DNA of 49,712 bases from Aquincola sp. Lineage in GTDB: Bacteria; Pseudomonadota; Gammaproteobacteria; Burkholderiales; Burkholderiaceae_C. The position numbers and the translations under genes are program-made. Below, in pieces: positions 9,376 to 16,975 of this stretch; within the stretch, counting starts at the first letter, position 1; the number at the start of each line of letters is the position of its first letter. Below the pieces are notes generated by a model. The model made no database searches, was not told where the DNA came from, and saw only the letters and a list, made by a program, of their open reading frames with translations. The stretch is taken from positions 1 to 49,712 of the forward strand of contig JALHQP010000014.1 of NCBI GenBank assembly GCA_022841885.1, read 5' to 3'.

Positions 9376-10155
9376 ATGACGAGCTCCCACATCCTCCAGG
9401 TGCGCGGCGTCGAGCGCCGCTTCGACACCACGCTCGCTTTGCAGGCCACCGACCTCGACGTGGCCGAGAACGACTTCATCACCATCCTCGGCCCGAGCGG
9501 CTGCGGCAAGAGCACGCTGCTGCGCATCGTCGCCGGCCTGGACCGCCAGACCGCCGGCGAGGTCTTGCTCGACGGACGGCGCATCGACGGCCCGGGCGCC
9601 GACCGCGGCATGGTGTTCCAGAGCTACACGCTGTTCCCGTGGCTCACCGTGCGCGACAACGTCTGCTTCGGCCTGCGCGAGCGCGGCCTGGCGCGTACCG
9701 AGCAGCTCGAGGCGGCCAACGCCTTCCTCGCGAAGGTGGGCCTGAAGGGTTTCGAGAACCACTATCCGAAGCAGCTGTCGGGCGGCATGCAGCAGCGCGT
9801 GGCGATCGCTCGTGCGCTGGCCAACGGCCCGCGCATGCTGCTGATGGACGAGCCCTTCGGCGCGCTCGACCACCAGACGCGCGAGCTGATGCAGGAGCTG
9901 CTGCTGGGCATCTGGGAAGAGCAGAAGAAGACGGTGCTCTTCGTCACCCACGACATCGACGAGGCGGTCTTCATGGCCAGCCGCGTGGTGGTGATGAGCG
10001 CGCGGCCCGGTCGCATCAAGCTCGACCGCCGCGTCGAGCTGCCGCACCCGCGCCACTACTCGGTGAAGACGACGCCGGAGTTTGCGGCGCTGAAAGCCGA
10101 GTTGACCGAGAGCGTGCGTGCCGAGGTGCTGGCGGCGCAGGCCCTGACGACCTGA
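9376..10155 (+). CDS. ABC transporter ATP-binding protein, TauB/SsuB type
   Basis: ATPase driving the hut-linked importer, 259 residues. It shows Walker A GPSGCGKS, the Q-loop in MVFQSYTLFPW, the ABC signature LSGGMQQR, Walker B LLMDEPFGALD and the switch histidine in VTHDIDEAVF, in normal order and spacing. The ATG at 9376 (MTSSHILQVRG) lies one base after the permease stop; a longer in-frame start inside the permease was rejected. It is the last gene of the hutUH transcription unit and ends seven bases from the convergent thioesterase gene. Confidence 0.9.
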   Translation: MTSSHILQVRGVERRFDTTLALQATDLDVAENDFITILGPSGCGKSTLLRIVAGLDRQTAGEVLLDGRRIDGPGADRGMVFQSYTLFPWLTVRDNVCFGLRERGLARTEQLEAANAFLAKVGLKGFENHYPKQLSGGMQQRVAIARALANGPRMLLMDEPFGALDHQTRELMQELLLGIWEEQKKTVLFVTHDIDEAVFMASRVVVMSARPGRIKLDRRVELPHPRHYSVKTTPEFAALKAELTESVRAEVLAAQALTT

Positions 10156-10162
10156 ACGGCGC

Positions 10163-10576
10163 CTAGGCCTTCGGGTACAGGACCATCTGCGTGCAGCGGA
10201 AGAGGGCGAGTGTCTTGCCGCTCTCGCGGTGGCTCACCTTCGCGTCCCACACCTGGGTCGTGCGGCCCAGGTGCGCGGGCGTGGCGATGCAGTCGAGCGT
10301 GCCGTCGCGCGTGGTGCCGAGGTGGTTGGACTTGAGTTCGATCGTGGTGAAGCCGTTTGCGCCTTCGGGCAGGGCGGCCACGCAGCCGTAACCGGCGCAG
10401 GTGTCGGCCAGTGTCACGAGGGTGCCGGCGTGCAGGAAGCCGTTGGGTGCCATCAGCGGCTTGCGCACGAGCAGTTCGGCGCGCACCCGCTGAGGCCCGA
10501 CCTCGAGGATCGAGAGGCCCAGGTAGCCGGGCAGGAAGTCGGCGCCGAAGCGGTTGAAGTCTTGGATTTCACGCAT
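10163..10576 (-). CDS. PaaI/YdiI-family hotdog-fold thioesterase
   Basis: Probable acyl-CoA thioesterase, 137 residues, a single hotdog domain. The block APNGFLHAGTLVTLADTCAG matches the active-site loop and helix of the PaaI/4HBT family (G-x-x-H-A-G-x-x-x-x-L-A-D-x). GFTTIELKSNHLGTTRDG forms the central strands. It stands alone, convergent with the ABC operon, with DUF3563 49 bases upstream in the same orientation. The acyl group is unknown. Candidates from the neighbourhood include aromatic acyl-CoAs, because a CoA-ligase operon lies 5 kb away, but no direct link is visible. Confidence 0.8.
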   Translation of the reverse strand: MREIQDFNRFGADFLPGYLGLSILEVGPQRVRAELLVRKPLMAPNGFLHAGTLVTLADTCAGYGCVAALPEGANGFTTIELKSNHLGTTRDGTLDCIATPAHLGRTTQVWDAKVSHRESGKTLALFRCTQMVLYPKA

Positions 10577-10625
10577 GGGCCGGCAGCTTGCCAGAGGCGG
10601 CTCGGCCGCGTGATCTGCGGGGGGA

Positions 10626-10808
10626 TCAGCGCGTGTACAGGCCCACGGCGGCAGCGGGCAGGCCGCGGCGGCCGTGCTGGTCGATCGCGCGCATGCGGCG
10701 CTCGAGGTCGTTCAGGTCAGTCGCGGCGGCCAAGTAGGCCTCGTCGCGCTCGCGCTGCGACTGGATCACGGGCAGGACGTGCTTGAGGAAGGAAAAGAGG
10801 GTGCTCAT
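10626..10808 (-). CDS. DUF3563 family small protein
   Basis: Sixty-residue protein of unknown function, a type common in Burkholderiales. The family pattern is visible: an N-terminal hydrophobic stretch (MSTLFSFLKHVLPVI), then EAYLAAATDLNDLERRMRAI with the typical D-L-x-x-L-E-x-R-M-R core. It has no signal for export beyond weak N-terminal hydrophobicity and no catalytic motif. It stands alone, with a perfect 14-bp palindrome 41 bases before its ATG, so it may have its own regulated promoter. Confidence 0.75.
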   Translation of the reverse strand: MSTLFSFLKHVLPVIQSQRERDEAYLAAATDLNDLERRMRAIDQHGRRGLPAAAVGLYTR

Positions 10809-10848
10809 GGCGGCGCGGTTCGTTGATGGTTCGACTCGGCCCTGATTC

Positions 10849-10862
10849 TAGGGTTAACCCTA
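10849..10862. promoter_or_regulatory. 14-bp perfect palindrome upstream of the DUF3563 gene
   Basis: TAGGGTTAACCCTA is a perfect 14-bp palindrome 41-54 bases upstream of the DUF3563 start (minus strand) and downstream of the IclR gene. The placement suits an operator or activator site for the small gene. I do not know the protein that would bind it. Confidence 0.5.
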
Positions 10863-10914
10863 AGTCCCAAGTATTGCTGGGGCTGTGCCGGGCTTCACGT
10901 CAGCTCTTGCCAGC

Positions 10915-11706
10915 TCAGGCCTTGCCCAGCGGCGGCTTGCCGTACAGCGTGGCCGCGTCGCTCATCGGTCCGAGTTCGGCCGCAGCGGCCAGCAGGGCCG
11001 GCGCCAGCGCGTGCATGCGTGCGCTGGTCAGGCGGGTGCGCGGCCCGGCAACGCTGATCACGCCGGTGGCCTTGCCCTTGCGCAGCACCGGCGCGGCCAT
11101 CGCCGACATGCCGGGCGCGAACACTTCGTCGATCATCGCGTAGCCGCGCACGCGCGCGGCGTGCAGGAAGCCGAGCAAGGCCTTGACGGTGGTCGGTGCG
11201 TTGGGTCCGTAGTCCTTCGGCGCACCGAAGCCCTGGCGCGTGACGAGTTCGAGCGCCCGCTCGTCGCTCAGCGTCAGCAGCCACGCATGGCCCGACGAGG
11301 TGCACGACAGCCTCGCGTCGGCGCCCATGTCGGGGTCGTAGCGCACGCCGCCGCGCACGCCCTGCACTTTGGCGACCCAGGTGAGCCGGTCCTCGTCGAC
11401 GATCGACAGCCGCACCAGCTCGCCCGACTCGTGCGCCAGCCGTTCGAGCAGCGGCTCGGCGATGTCGACGATGCCGGTGGTGCTGAGGTAGGCCAGGCCG
11501 AGTGACGCGATCTTGGCCGTCAGCACGTAAGGCCCCTGCGGCCGCAACTGGCGCACGTAGCCGCGCTCCACCAGCAGCTGAAGCAGCCGGTGGCAGGCGC
11601 CGTTGGGCATCACGAGATCGTCCCTCAGCGCGCTCAGGGTCGCGCCCTCGGGCTGCCCGATCAGGCGTTCGATGAGGGCCAGGCCGCGGTCCAGCGCCAT
11701 CGCCAT
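10915..11706 (-). CDS. IclR family transcriptional regulator
   Basis: Transcription factor of 263 residues. The N-terminal winged helix (residues about 5-65) includes GATLSALRDDLVMPNGACHR and LLQLLVERGYVRQL. The C-terminal GAF-like effector domain includes GELVRLSIVDEDRLTWVAKV and ends with ISVAGPRTRLTSARMHALAP, typical of IclR. It diverges from aroQ and the TRAP genes, with a palindrome TTTCCAA-C-TTGGAAA between them. It therefore probably controls the rightward aroQ-TRAP operon; the PcaR, PobR and PcaU regulators of aromatic and hydroaromatic acid catabolism belong to the same family. The effector is unknown. ATG at 11706 or 11700 is possible. Confidence 0.88.
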   Translation of the reverse strand: MAMALDRGLALIERLIGQPEGATLSALRDDLVMPNGACHRLLQLLVERGYVRQLRPQGPYVLTAKIASLGLAYLSTTGIVDIAEPLLERLAHESGELVRLSIVDEDRLTWVAKVQGVRGGVRYDPDMGADARLSCTSSGHAWLLTLSDERALELVTRQGFGAPKDYGPNAPTTVKALLGFLHAARVRGYAMIDEVFAPGMSAMAAPVLRKGKATGVISVAGPRTRLTSARMHALAPALLAAAAELGPMSDAATLYGKPPLGKA

Positions 11707-11736
11707 GTCAGCCGCCCTTCTGCAATGCGCAATGAG

Positions 11737-11751
11737 TTTCCAACTTGGAAA
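11737..11751. promoter_or_regulatory. Putative IclR-type operator
   Basis: TTTCCAA, one C, then TTGGAAA forms a perfect 15-bp inverted repeat between the divergent iclR-family gene and aroQ. TTCCA/TGGAA half sites are also seen in the classic IclR box. It lies 31 bases before the regulator start and 34 bases before the aroQ ATG. The link to the adjacent regulator is inferred from position. Confidence 0.6.
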
Positions 11752-11784
11752 GCGTACGGCATTTCTTTCCCAGAATCCGCCGCC

Positions 11785-12258
11785 ATGGCTTCACCGAACC
11801 CAGCGGCGCACCCGCTGTTCGTGCTCAACGGCTCGAACCTCAACAAGCTCGGCCAGCGCGAGCCGGGCCTGTACGGCACGACCACGCTCGAGCAGATCCG
11901 CCAGCGCACCGAAGCGCTCGCGAGCGAGCTGGGCCTGGCCTGCGACTTCCGCCAGACCAACCACGAGGGCGTGTTGGTCGACTGGATCCAGGAGGCCTTC
12001 GACCGCGACGCCGCCGTGATCATCAACCCGGCCGGCTTCTCGTTCGGCTGCGTACCGGTGCTCGACGCGCTGAAGCTGATCCGCCAGCCGCTGATCGAAC
12101 TGCACCTCACCAACATTCACCAGCGCCCGCCGCCTTACCAGCACTCGCTGGTGTCGCAGGTGGCTGGCGGCGTGATCTGCGGTCTCGGGCCCACCGGCTA
12201 CCTGCTGGCGGTGCGGGCCGTGGCCGAGGCCCTCGAGGCCCGGCGCGTCGGCGCGTGA
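11785..12258 (+). CDS. aroQ: 3-dehydroquinate dehydratase, type II
   Basis: Interconverts 3-dehydroquinate and 3-dehydroshikimate. The 157-residue protein has the type II pattern: FVLNGSNLNKLGQREPGLYG with the catalytic Arg25 and Tyr30, the INPAGFSFG substrate loop, and ELHLTNIHQRPP. Here it leads a TRAP-transporter operon under a divergent IclR regulator rather than lying with other shikimate-synthesis genes. A catabolic role, such as quinate or shikimate use (as with QuiB-type enzymes), is therefore likely. No quinate dehydrogenase or dehydroshikimate dehydratase is in view. A housekeeping role cannot be excluded. Confidence 0.93.
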   Translation: MASPNPAAHPLFVLNGSNLNKLGQREPGLYGTTTLEQIRQRTEALASELGLACDFRQTNHEGVLVDWIQEAFDRDAAVIINPAGFSFGCVPVLDALKLIRQPLIELHLTNIHQRPPPYQHSLVSQVAGGVICGLGPTGYLLAVRAVAEALEARRVGA

Positions 12259-12287
12259 ACTTCTCATCACCCAAAAAGGAGACAAAC

Positions 12288-13277
12288 ATGAAAGCGAACT
12301 TCGGACGTCGTCACATCCTGCAAGCCGGTGCCGCGCTTGGCGCGGCCTGGGGCCTGCCCGCGCTGGCGCAGGCCAAGCCCACGCTACGCCTCGCCGCGGT
12401 GTTCTCGGACAAGGACATCCGCGCCGACTTGGTACGCATGCTGGCCAAGGACATCGAGGCCGATGCGACGATCGAGCCGCACTTCGGCGGCACGCTGTTC
12501 AAGCAGGGCACAGAGCTCGTCGCGCTGCAGCGCGACAACCTCGAGCTCGGCAACATCGCGCCGCAGGACATCAGCAAGCAGTTGCCGGCCTGGTCGATCC
12601 TGACCTCCGCGTACCTGTTCCGCGATGCGAATCATCTCAACACCTTCTTTGCCAGCCCGGCGGGCGCCGAGATGAAGCAGATGGCCGAGGAGCAGCTGAA
12701 GATCAAGCTGCTGGCGCCGGTGTTCTTCGGCACGCGCCAGGTGGGCCTGAAAGGCAAAAAGAAGATCGCCACGCCGGCGGACCTGGCTGGCGTCAAGCTG
12801 CGCATGCCGCCGGGCGACGCCTGGCAGTTGCTCGGCCGCTCGCTGGGCGCCAACCCGACGCCGATGGCCTATGCCGAGACCTACACCGGCCTGCAGACGG
12901 GCGCGATCGACGGCCAGGACAACCCGCTGCCGAACGTGCAGAACATGAAGTTCTACGAGGTCATGGGGCAGATCGTGCTGACCTCGCACCTGGTGGGCTT
13001 CGACGTGCTGTCGATGAACCAGAAGGCCTGGAACGCGCTCGGCGCAGCCAAGCAGAAGAGCTTCCAGGCCGCGGTGGACAAGGCGGTGGCCTGGAGCACG
13101 GCCGAGCACCTGAAGCGCGAGGCCGAACTAGCCGCCGGCTTCAAGAGCCAGGGCCTGGACGTGTATGCGCCCGACCAGGCCACCTTCCGTGCCTTTGCCC
13201 AGAAGACCTACCTGGCTTCGGACGAAGCCAAGGCCTGGCCCAAGGGCATGCTCGAGAAGATCAACGCGATGAAGTGA
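12288..13277 (+). CDS. dctP: TRAP transporter solute-binding subunit (DctP family)
   Basis: Periplasmic binding protein of a TRAP importer, 329 residues. The N-terminus (FGRRHILQAGAALGAAWGLP) has two arginines and a hydrophobic core ending in ALAQA, so it may use the Tat route. The mature domain shows the DctP hallmarks FGTRQVGLKG, LAGVKLRMPPGD and GAIDGQDNPLPNVQ. The Arg in KLRMP corresponds to the residue that pairs with the ligand carboxylate in studied TRAP proteins. A strong AAGGAG site precedes the ATG. It follows aroQ by 29 bases and precedes the Q and M subunits. A carboxylic acid such as quinate or shikimate would suit the context but is unproven. Confidence 0.93.
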   Translation: MKANFGRRHILQAGAALGAAWGLPALAQAKPTLRLAAVFSDKDIRADLVRMLAKDIEADATIEPHFGGTLFKQGTELVALQRDNLELGNIAPQDISKQLPAWSILTSAYLFRDANHLNTFFASPAGAEMKQMAEEQLKIKLLAPVFFGTRQVGLKGKKKIATPADLAGVKLRMPPGDAWQLLGRSLGANPTPMAYAETYTGLQTGAIDGQDNPLPNVQNMKFYEVMGQIVLTSHLVGFDVLSMNQKAWNALGAAKQKSFQAAVDKAVAWSTAEHLKREAELAAGFKSQGLDVYAPDQATFRAFAQKTYLASDEAKAWPKGMLEKINAMK

Positions 13278-13282
13278 GCGCC

Positions 13283-13786
13283 ATGCGCATCGTCGAGTGG
13301 GTCCGGCGGCGGGCCGAGAACGTCGTCGCCGGCCTGCTCGGCGTGATGTTCCTGGCCTTCATCATCCAGATCGTCTTCCGCTACTTCTTCAACTTCCCCG
13401 TCGGCTGGTCGTCAGAGCTGTCCGTCATCGCCTGGCTGTACATGGTGCTGCTGGGCTCGGCCTTCTGGCTGAAGGAGAGCGAGGAGATCCGCTTCGACCT
13501 GCTGGCCGGCGCGTTCGGCCCGCGCACGCGCCGCGTCGTCGCCTTCTTTGTCGCCACCGCAGCGGTCGTGCTGTTCGGTATCGCGCTGCCGGCCACCGTC
13601 AAGTACGTCGCCTTCATGAAGGTCGAGAGTTCCTCGTACCTGAAGATCCGGCTCGACATCCTGTATTCGGTCTACGTCGTCTTCGCCGTCGCCGTGGTCG
13701 TGCGCTACGCCTGGGCGGCCTGGCGCGCGCTGCGCGGCGAGGTGGATGAAGAGGTGGACATCGCACAAAAGGGCTACGGCCTGTGA
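13283..13786 (+). CDS. dctQ: TRAP transporter small permease (DctQ family)
   Basis: Small four-helix membrane subunit, 167 residues from the ATG at 13283; a GTG at 13274 that overlaps the dctP stop is an alternative giving three more residues. Hydrophobic segments lie near residues 14-33, 45-62, 85-105 and 125-145. The conserved DctQ features FRYFFNFPVGWSSEL and the central WLKESEEIRFDLL are present. It bridges the binding protein and the large permease. Its stop overlaps the GTG start of the next gene by four bases. Confidence 0.9.
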   Translation: MRIVEWVRRRAENVVAGLLGVMFLAFIIQIVFRYFFNFPVGWSSELSVIAWLYMVLLGSAFWLKESEEIRFDLLAGAFGPRTRRVVAFFVATAAVVLFGIALPATVKYVAFMKVESSSYLKIRLDILYSVYVVFAVAVVVRYAWAAWRALRGEVDEEVDIAQKGYGL

Positions 13787-15084
13787 ACTTCACCAGCCCT
13801 TTCGCCCTTTGCCTCTACGCCATCGTCGGCCTCAGCGTGCTCGGCCTGCCAGTGGGCCACGCGATGATCGCCGGCTCGATCCTGTACCTGGCCGTCAAGG
13901 GCATGGACATGGGCACGGCGGCCGAGCAGTTGCTCAACGGCATGTACACCAGCTACCTGCTGCTGGCGATTCCGCTGTTCGTGCTGGCCGCCGAGTTCAT
14001 GAACACCGGCAGCATCATGGACAGGCTGCTGCGCTTCTGCAACGCCATCGTCGGCCGCTTCCGCGGCGGGCTGGCGCAGGTCAACGTGGTGCAGAGCATC
14101 GTCTTCGCCAGCATGTCGGGCTCGGCGCTGGCGGACGCCGCCGGCTCCGGCAAGCTGATGCAGACGATGATGACCAAGGACGGCCGCTACCCGCCGGCCT
14201 TCGCCGCCGCGTTGACGACTGTCTCATCGGTCATCGGGCCGATCATCCCGCCGTCGATCCCGCTCGTGCTCTACGCGCTGGTGTCCAACACCTCGGTCGG
14301 CTACCTGTTCCTGGCCGGCGTGGTGCCGGGCCTGCTGTTGGGCGCGGTGCAGATGGCGCTGATCGCCGTCACCGCGCGGCGCCGCAACTTCCCGGTCGAG
14401 GCCAAGGTGCCGCTGCGCGAGTTGCCGCGCATCACCTGGGAAGCCGTGCCCGCGCTGCTGATGCCGGTGATCCTGCTCGGCTGCCTGTACAGCGGCATCA
14501 CCACGCCCACCGAAGCCGCTGCGGTGGCCGCCGCCTACGCGCTGCTGGTGTCGGTGGTCCTGTACCGCAGCGTCAGCGTGCGCGACGTCTATGTCGCGCT
14601 GCGCACCAGCGCCCGCGTCACGGTGTCGATCGGCATGCTGATCGCCGGCGCCATCGTCTTCAACTTCGTCGTCACGTCGGAGAACATCCCGCGCACGCTG
14701 AGCACCCTGCTGGCAGGCTACGAGTTGTCGCCGCTGCTTTTCCTGCTGGTGATCAACGTGCTGCTGCTGCTGCTCGGCTGCTTTCTCGAGGGCACCACGA
14801 TCATCCTCGTGATCCTGCCGGTGCTGCTGCCCACAGCCCAGGCATTGGGTGTGGACCCGGTGCATTTCGGCGTCGTCGCCGTCACCAACATCATGCTCGG
14901 CCTGGTGACGCCGCCCTACGGTCTGCTGCTGTTCATGATGACCAAGGTCGCCAATGTGCCCTTGCGCGACATCGTGCGCGAGGTCATGCCCTTCCTGTAC
15001 GTGATGCTCGGCGCGCTGGCGCTGATCACGCTCTTGCCCGACCTCGTGCTCTTCCTGCCGCGGCTGCTGGGCTACAAGGGCTGA
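13783..15084 (+). CDS. dctM: TRAP transporter large permease (DctM family)
   Basis: Sodium-coupled transport subunit, 433 residues with about a dozen hydrophobic helices. Family blocks include LLAIPLFVLAAEFMNTGSIM, RGGLAQVNVVQSIVFASMSG followed by SALADAAG, IGPIIPPSIPLVLYAL and ITTPTEAAAVAAAYAL. It starts with GTG, overlapping dctQ (GTGA). It ends one base before the end of the convergent feruloyl-CoA synthase gene, with no terminator hairpin between them. It is a close relative of the second DctM at 47710-49008 in this window. Confidence 0.95.
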   Translation: MNFTSPFALCLYAIVGLSVLGLPVGHAMIAGSILYLAVKGMDMGTAAEQLLNGMYTSYLLLAIPLFVLAAEFMNTGSIMDRLLRFCNAIVGRFRGGLAQVNVVQSIVFASMSGSALADAAGSGKLMQTMMTKDGRYPPAFAAALTTVSSVIGPIIPPSIPLVLYALVSNTSVGYLFLAGVVPGLLLGAVQMALIAVTARRRNFPVEAKVPLRELPRITWEAVPALLMPVILLGCLYSGITTPTEAAAVAAAYALLVSVVLYRSVSVRDVYVALRTSARVTVSIGMLIAGAIVFNFVVTSENIPRTLSTLLAGYELSPLLFLLVINVLLLLLGCFLEGTTIILVILPVLLPTAQALGVDPVHFGVVAVTNIMLGLVTPPYGLLLFMMTKVANVPLRDIVREVMPFLYVMLGALALITLLPDLVLFLPRLLGYKG

Positions 15085-15085
15085 C

Positions 15086-16975
15086 TCAGGCGGGCCGCTG
15101 CGGCCCTTGGCGGGGCAGAAGCACATCGGCACTGCCGTCGTACAACGCCTCGACCAGCGCAGCGCGGTGTGTGAGCACGGCGCGCTGGTTGAGGGAGCCC
15201 TTGTCGGTGACCTCGCCCTTGTCGATGGACGGCGGTTCGGCCATCACCAGGGCGCGCGCGACGCGGTTCGCGCTGCCGGTGCCGGCGCGCCACAGCCTGT
15301 CGACGAGGCCTTGGAAGAAGGCCCGTACCGTGATGTGGCGCAGCACTGCGTCGGCTGCCGCGTCCTCGGGCAGCGCGGCGAGCTTGCGGCATTCGTCCAG
15401 GCGTGGAAAGACCAGCAGCCCGATCTCGGCGCGGTTCAGGCCCGTGACCACCACGTCCTGCACGCAGGGCGCACCCTCGGCGATGACCAGAGCGCGCAAG
15501 GGGCCGACGCTGACGAAGGTGCCGGTGTCGAGCTTGAAGTCCTCGGCCAGCCGCCCGTCGAACATCAGTCCGCGCATCGGGTCGGCCGCATCGACCCAGC
15601 GCACCGCGTCGCCGGTGCGGTAGTAGCCTTCGTCGTCGAAGGCCTCGGCCGTCAGACCCGGTTCGTGCCAGTAGCCGGGCATGACGTGGGGCCCGCGGAA
15701 GCGGACCTCGGTCTTGGCATGGGGGCCTTCGCCGTCGGCCACCAGCTTGACCTCGACCCCGGGGCAGGGCAGGCCGATGTGGCCCGAACGCAGCGTCGCG
15801 TAGCGGACCGCGAAGGTGCAGGAGGGCGCGGTTTCGGTCATGCCCAGGCCGGTGAGGACGGGGATGCGTTCGCCGACGGTGGCCTCGCCCAAGCGGTCGA
15901 GCCGGTCCCACACCGCCTGCGACAGGCCCGCGCCGGCGTACATGAAGGCCTTGACGCGCGAAAACAGGCGCTCGCGCAGCGCGCTGTCGTGCTCCATCGC
16001 CGCGGCGATCTCCTCGAAGCCCTTGGGCACGTTGAAGTAGATCGTCGGGGCGATCTCGCGCAGGTTGCGCAGCGTCGTCGCGATGCCGCGCGGCGTGGGC
16101 TTGCCGTCGTCGATGTACAGCGTGCCGCCGTGGTAGAGCGTGATGCCGATGTTGTGGTTGCCGCCGAAGGTGTGGTTCCACGGCAGCCAGTCCACCAACA
16201 CCGGTGGCTCGTCGGTCAGGAAGGCCAGCGTCTGCGCCAGCATCTGCTGGTTCGCGCACAGCATGCGTTGGGTGTTGACGACGCCCTTCGGGTTCTTGGT
16301 CGAGCCCGAGGTGAAGAGGAACTTGGCGATCGTGTCCGGCCCGGTCCGGGCGTGCGCCGCGTCGGCGCTGGCGGCCGGCGGCGTGGCCAGCAGCGATGCG
16401 AAGGACGTCGTCGCGCGGCCGGGCAGTTGCCCGCGCGTGAGCGTCACCTCGACCTCGGGCCCGGCCACGGCGTCGATCGCGCGTGCGTACTCGGGGCCAC
16501 TGGCGAAGATCAACCCCGGCGTCACCGTGCCGACGATGTGGCGCAGCTTGGCATGGTCCTGCGCCAGCAGCGAGTAGGCCGAGGACACCGGCACGAAGGG
16601 CACGCCGACCCACATGGCGCCGAGCGCCAGGCTCAGGTGCTCGAGGTCGTTGTCCGACAGGATGACCAGCGGGCGTTCGGGCGACAGGCCGCGGTCGACC
16701 AAGGCTTGGCCGATACGGCAGGCGCGCTCGAGCATGGCGGCATAGCCGATGTGGACCCAGTCGCCGCCGCCGGGCACGGCCGGGTCGCGCCGCGCGACGA
16801 CGCTGTGCGACGGCCGCTCGCGCGCCCATTGCGCCAGGCGGTCGGTCAGGCGCGCGGGGTAGGCGCCGAGCACCTCGGTCGAGCGCAGCACCGTGGCGCC
16901 GTCGGCGCGGCGTTCGATCGATGCCTGCAGGCAACCGCCGACGCGCGTGTCGCGGTAGCGCACCGGCCTGTTCAC
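15086..16975 (-). CDS. fcs: Feruloyl-CoA synthase (hydroxycinnamate-CoA ligase)
   Basis: ATP-dependent ligase that activates ferulate, p-coumarate or a similar hydroxycinnamic acid to its CoA thioester. The 629-residue protein carries the AMP-binding P-loop FLFTSGSTKNPKGVVNTQ, VDWLPWNHTFGGNHN, TGLGMTETAPSCTF, GYYRTGDAVRWVD and the GRLAEDFKLDTGTFVSVG block that is typical of feruloyl-CoA synthases. The start is the GTG at 16975, overlapping the hydratase stop by four bases (GTGA); the open frame upstream lies inside the hydratase gene and is a shadow. It is the last gene of the leftward operon. A divergent MarR regulator at 19779 probably controls it, as in other hydroxycinnamate clusters. Confidence 0.88.
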   Translation of the reverse strand: MNRPVRYRDTRVGGCLQASIERRADGATVLRSTEVLGAYPARLTDRLAQWARERPSHSVVARRDPAVPGGGDWVHIGYAAMLERACRIGQALVDRGLSPERPLVILSDNDLEHLSLALGAMWVGVPFVPVSSAYSLLAQDHAKLRHIVGTVTPGLIFASGPEYARAIDAVAGPEVEVTLTRGQLPGRATTSFASLLATPPAASADAAHARTGPDTIAKFLFTSGSTKNPKGVVNTQRMLCANQQMLAQTLAFLTDEPPVLVDWLPWNHTFGGNHNIGITLYHGGTLYIDDGKPTPRGIATTLRNLREIAPTIYFNVPKGFEEIAAAMEHDSALRERLFSRVKAFMYAGAGLSQAVWDRLDRLGEATVGERIPVLTGLGMTETAPSCTFAVRYATLRSGHIGLPCPGVEVKLVADGEGPHAKTEVRFRGPHVMPGYWHEPGLTAEAFDDEGYYRTGDAVRWVDAADPMRGLMFDGRLAEDFKLDTGTFVSVGPLRALVIAEGAPCVQDVVVTGLNRAEIGLLVFPRLDECRKLAALPEDAAADAVLRHITVRAFFQGLVDRLWRAGTGSANRVARALVMAEPPSIDKGEVTDKGSLNQRAVLTHRAALVEALYDGSADVLLPRQGPQRPA

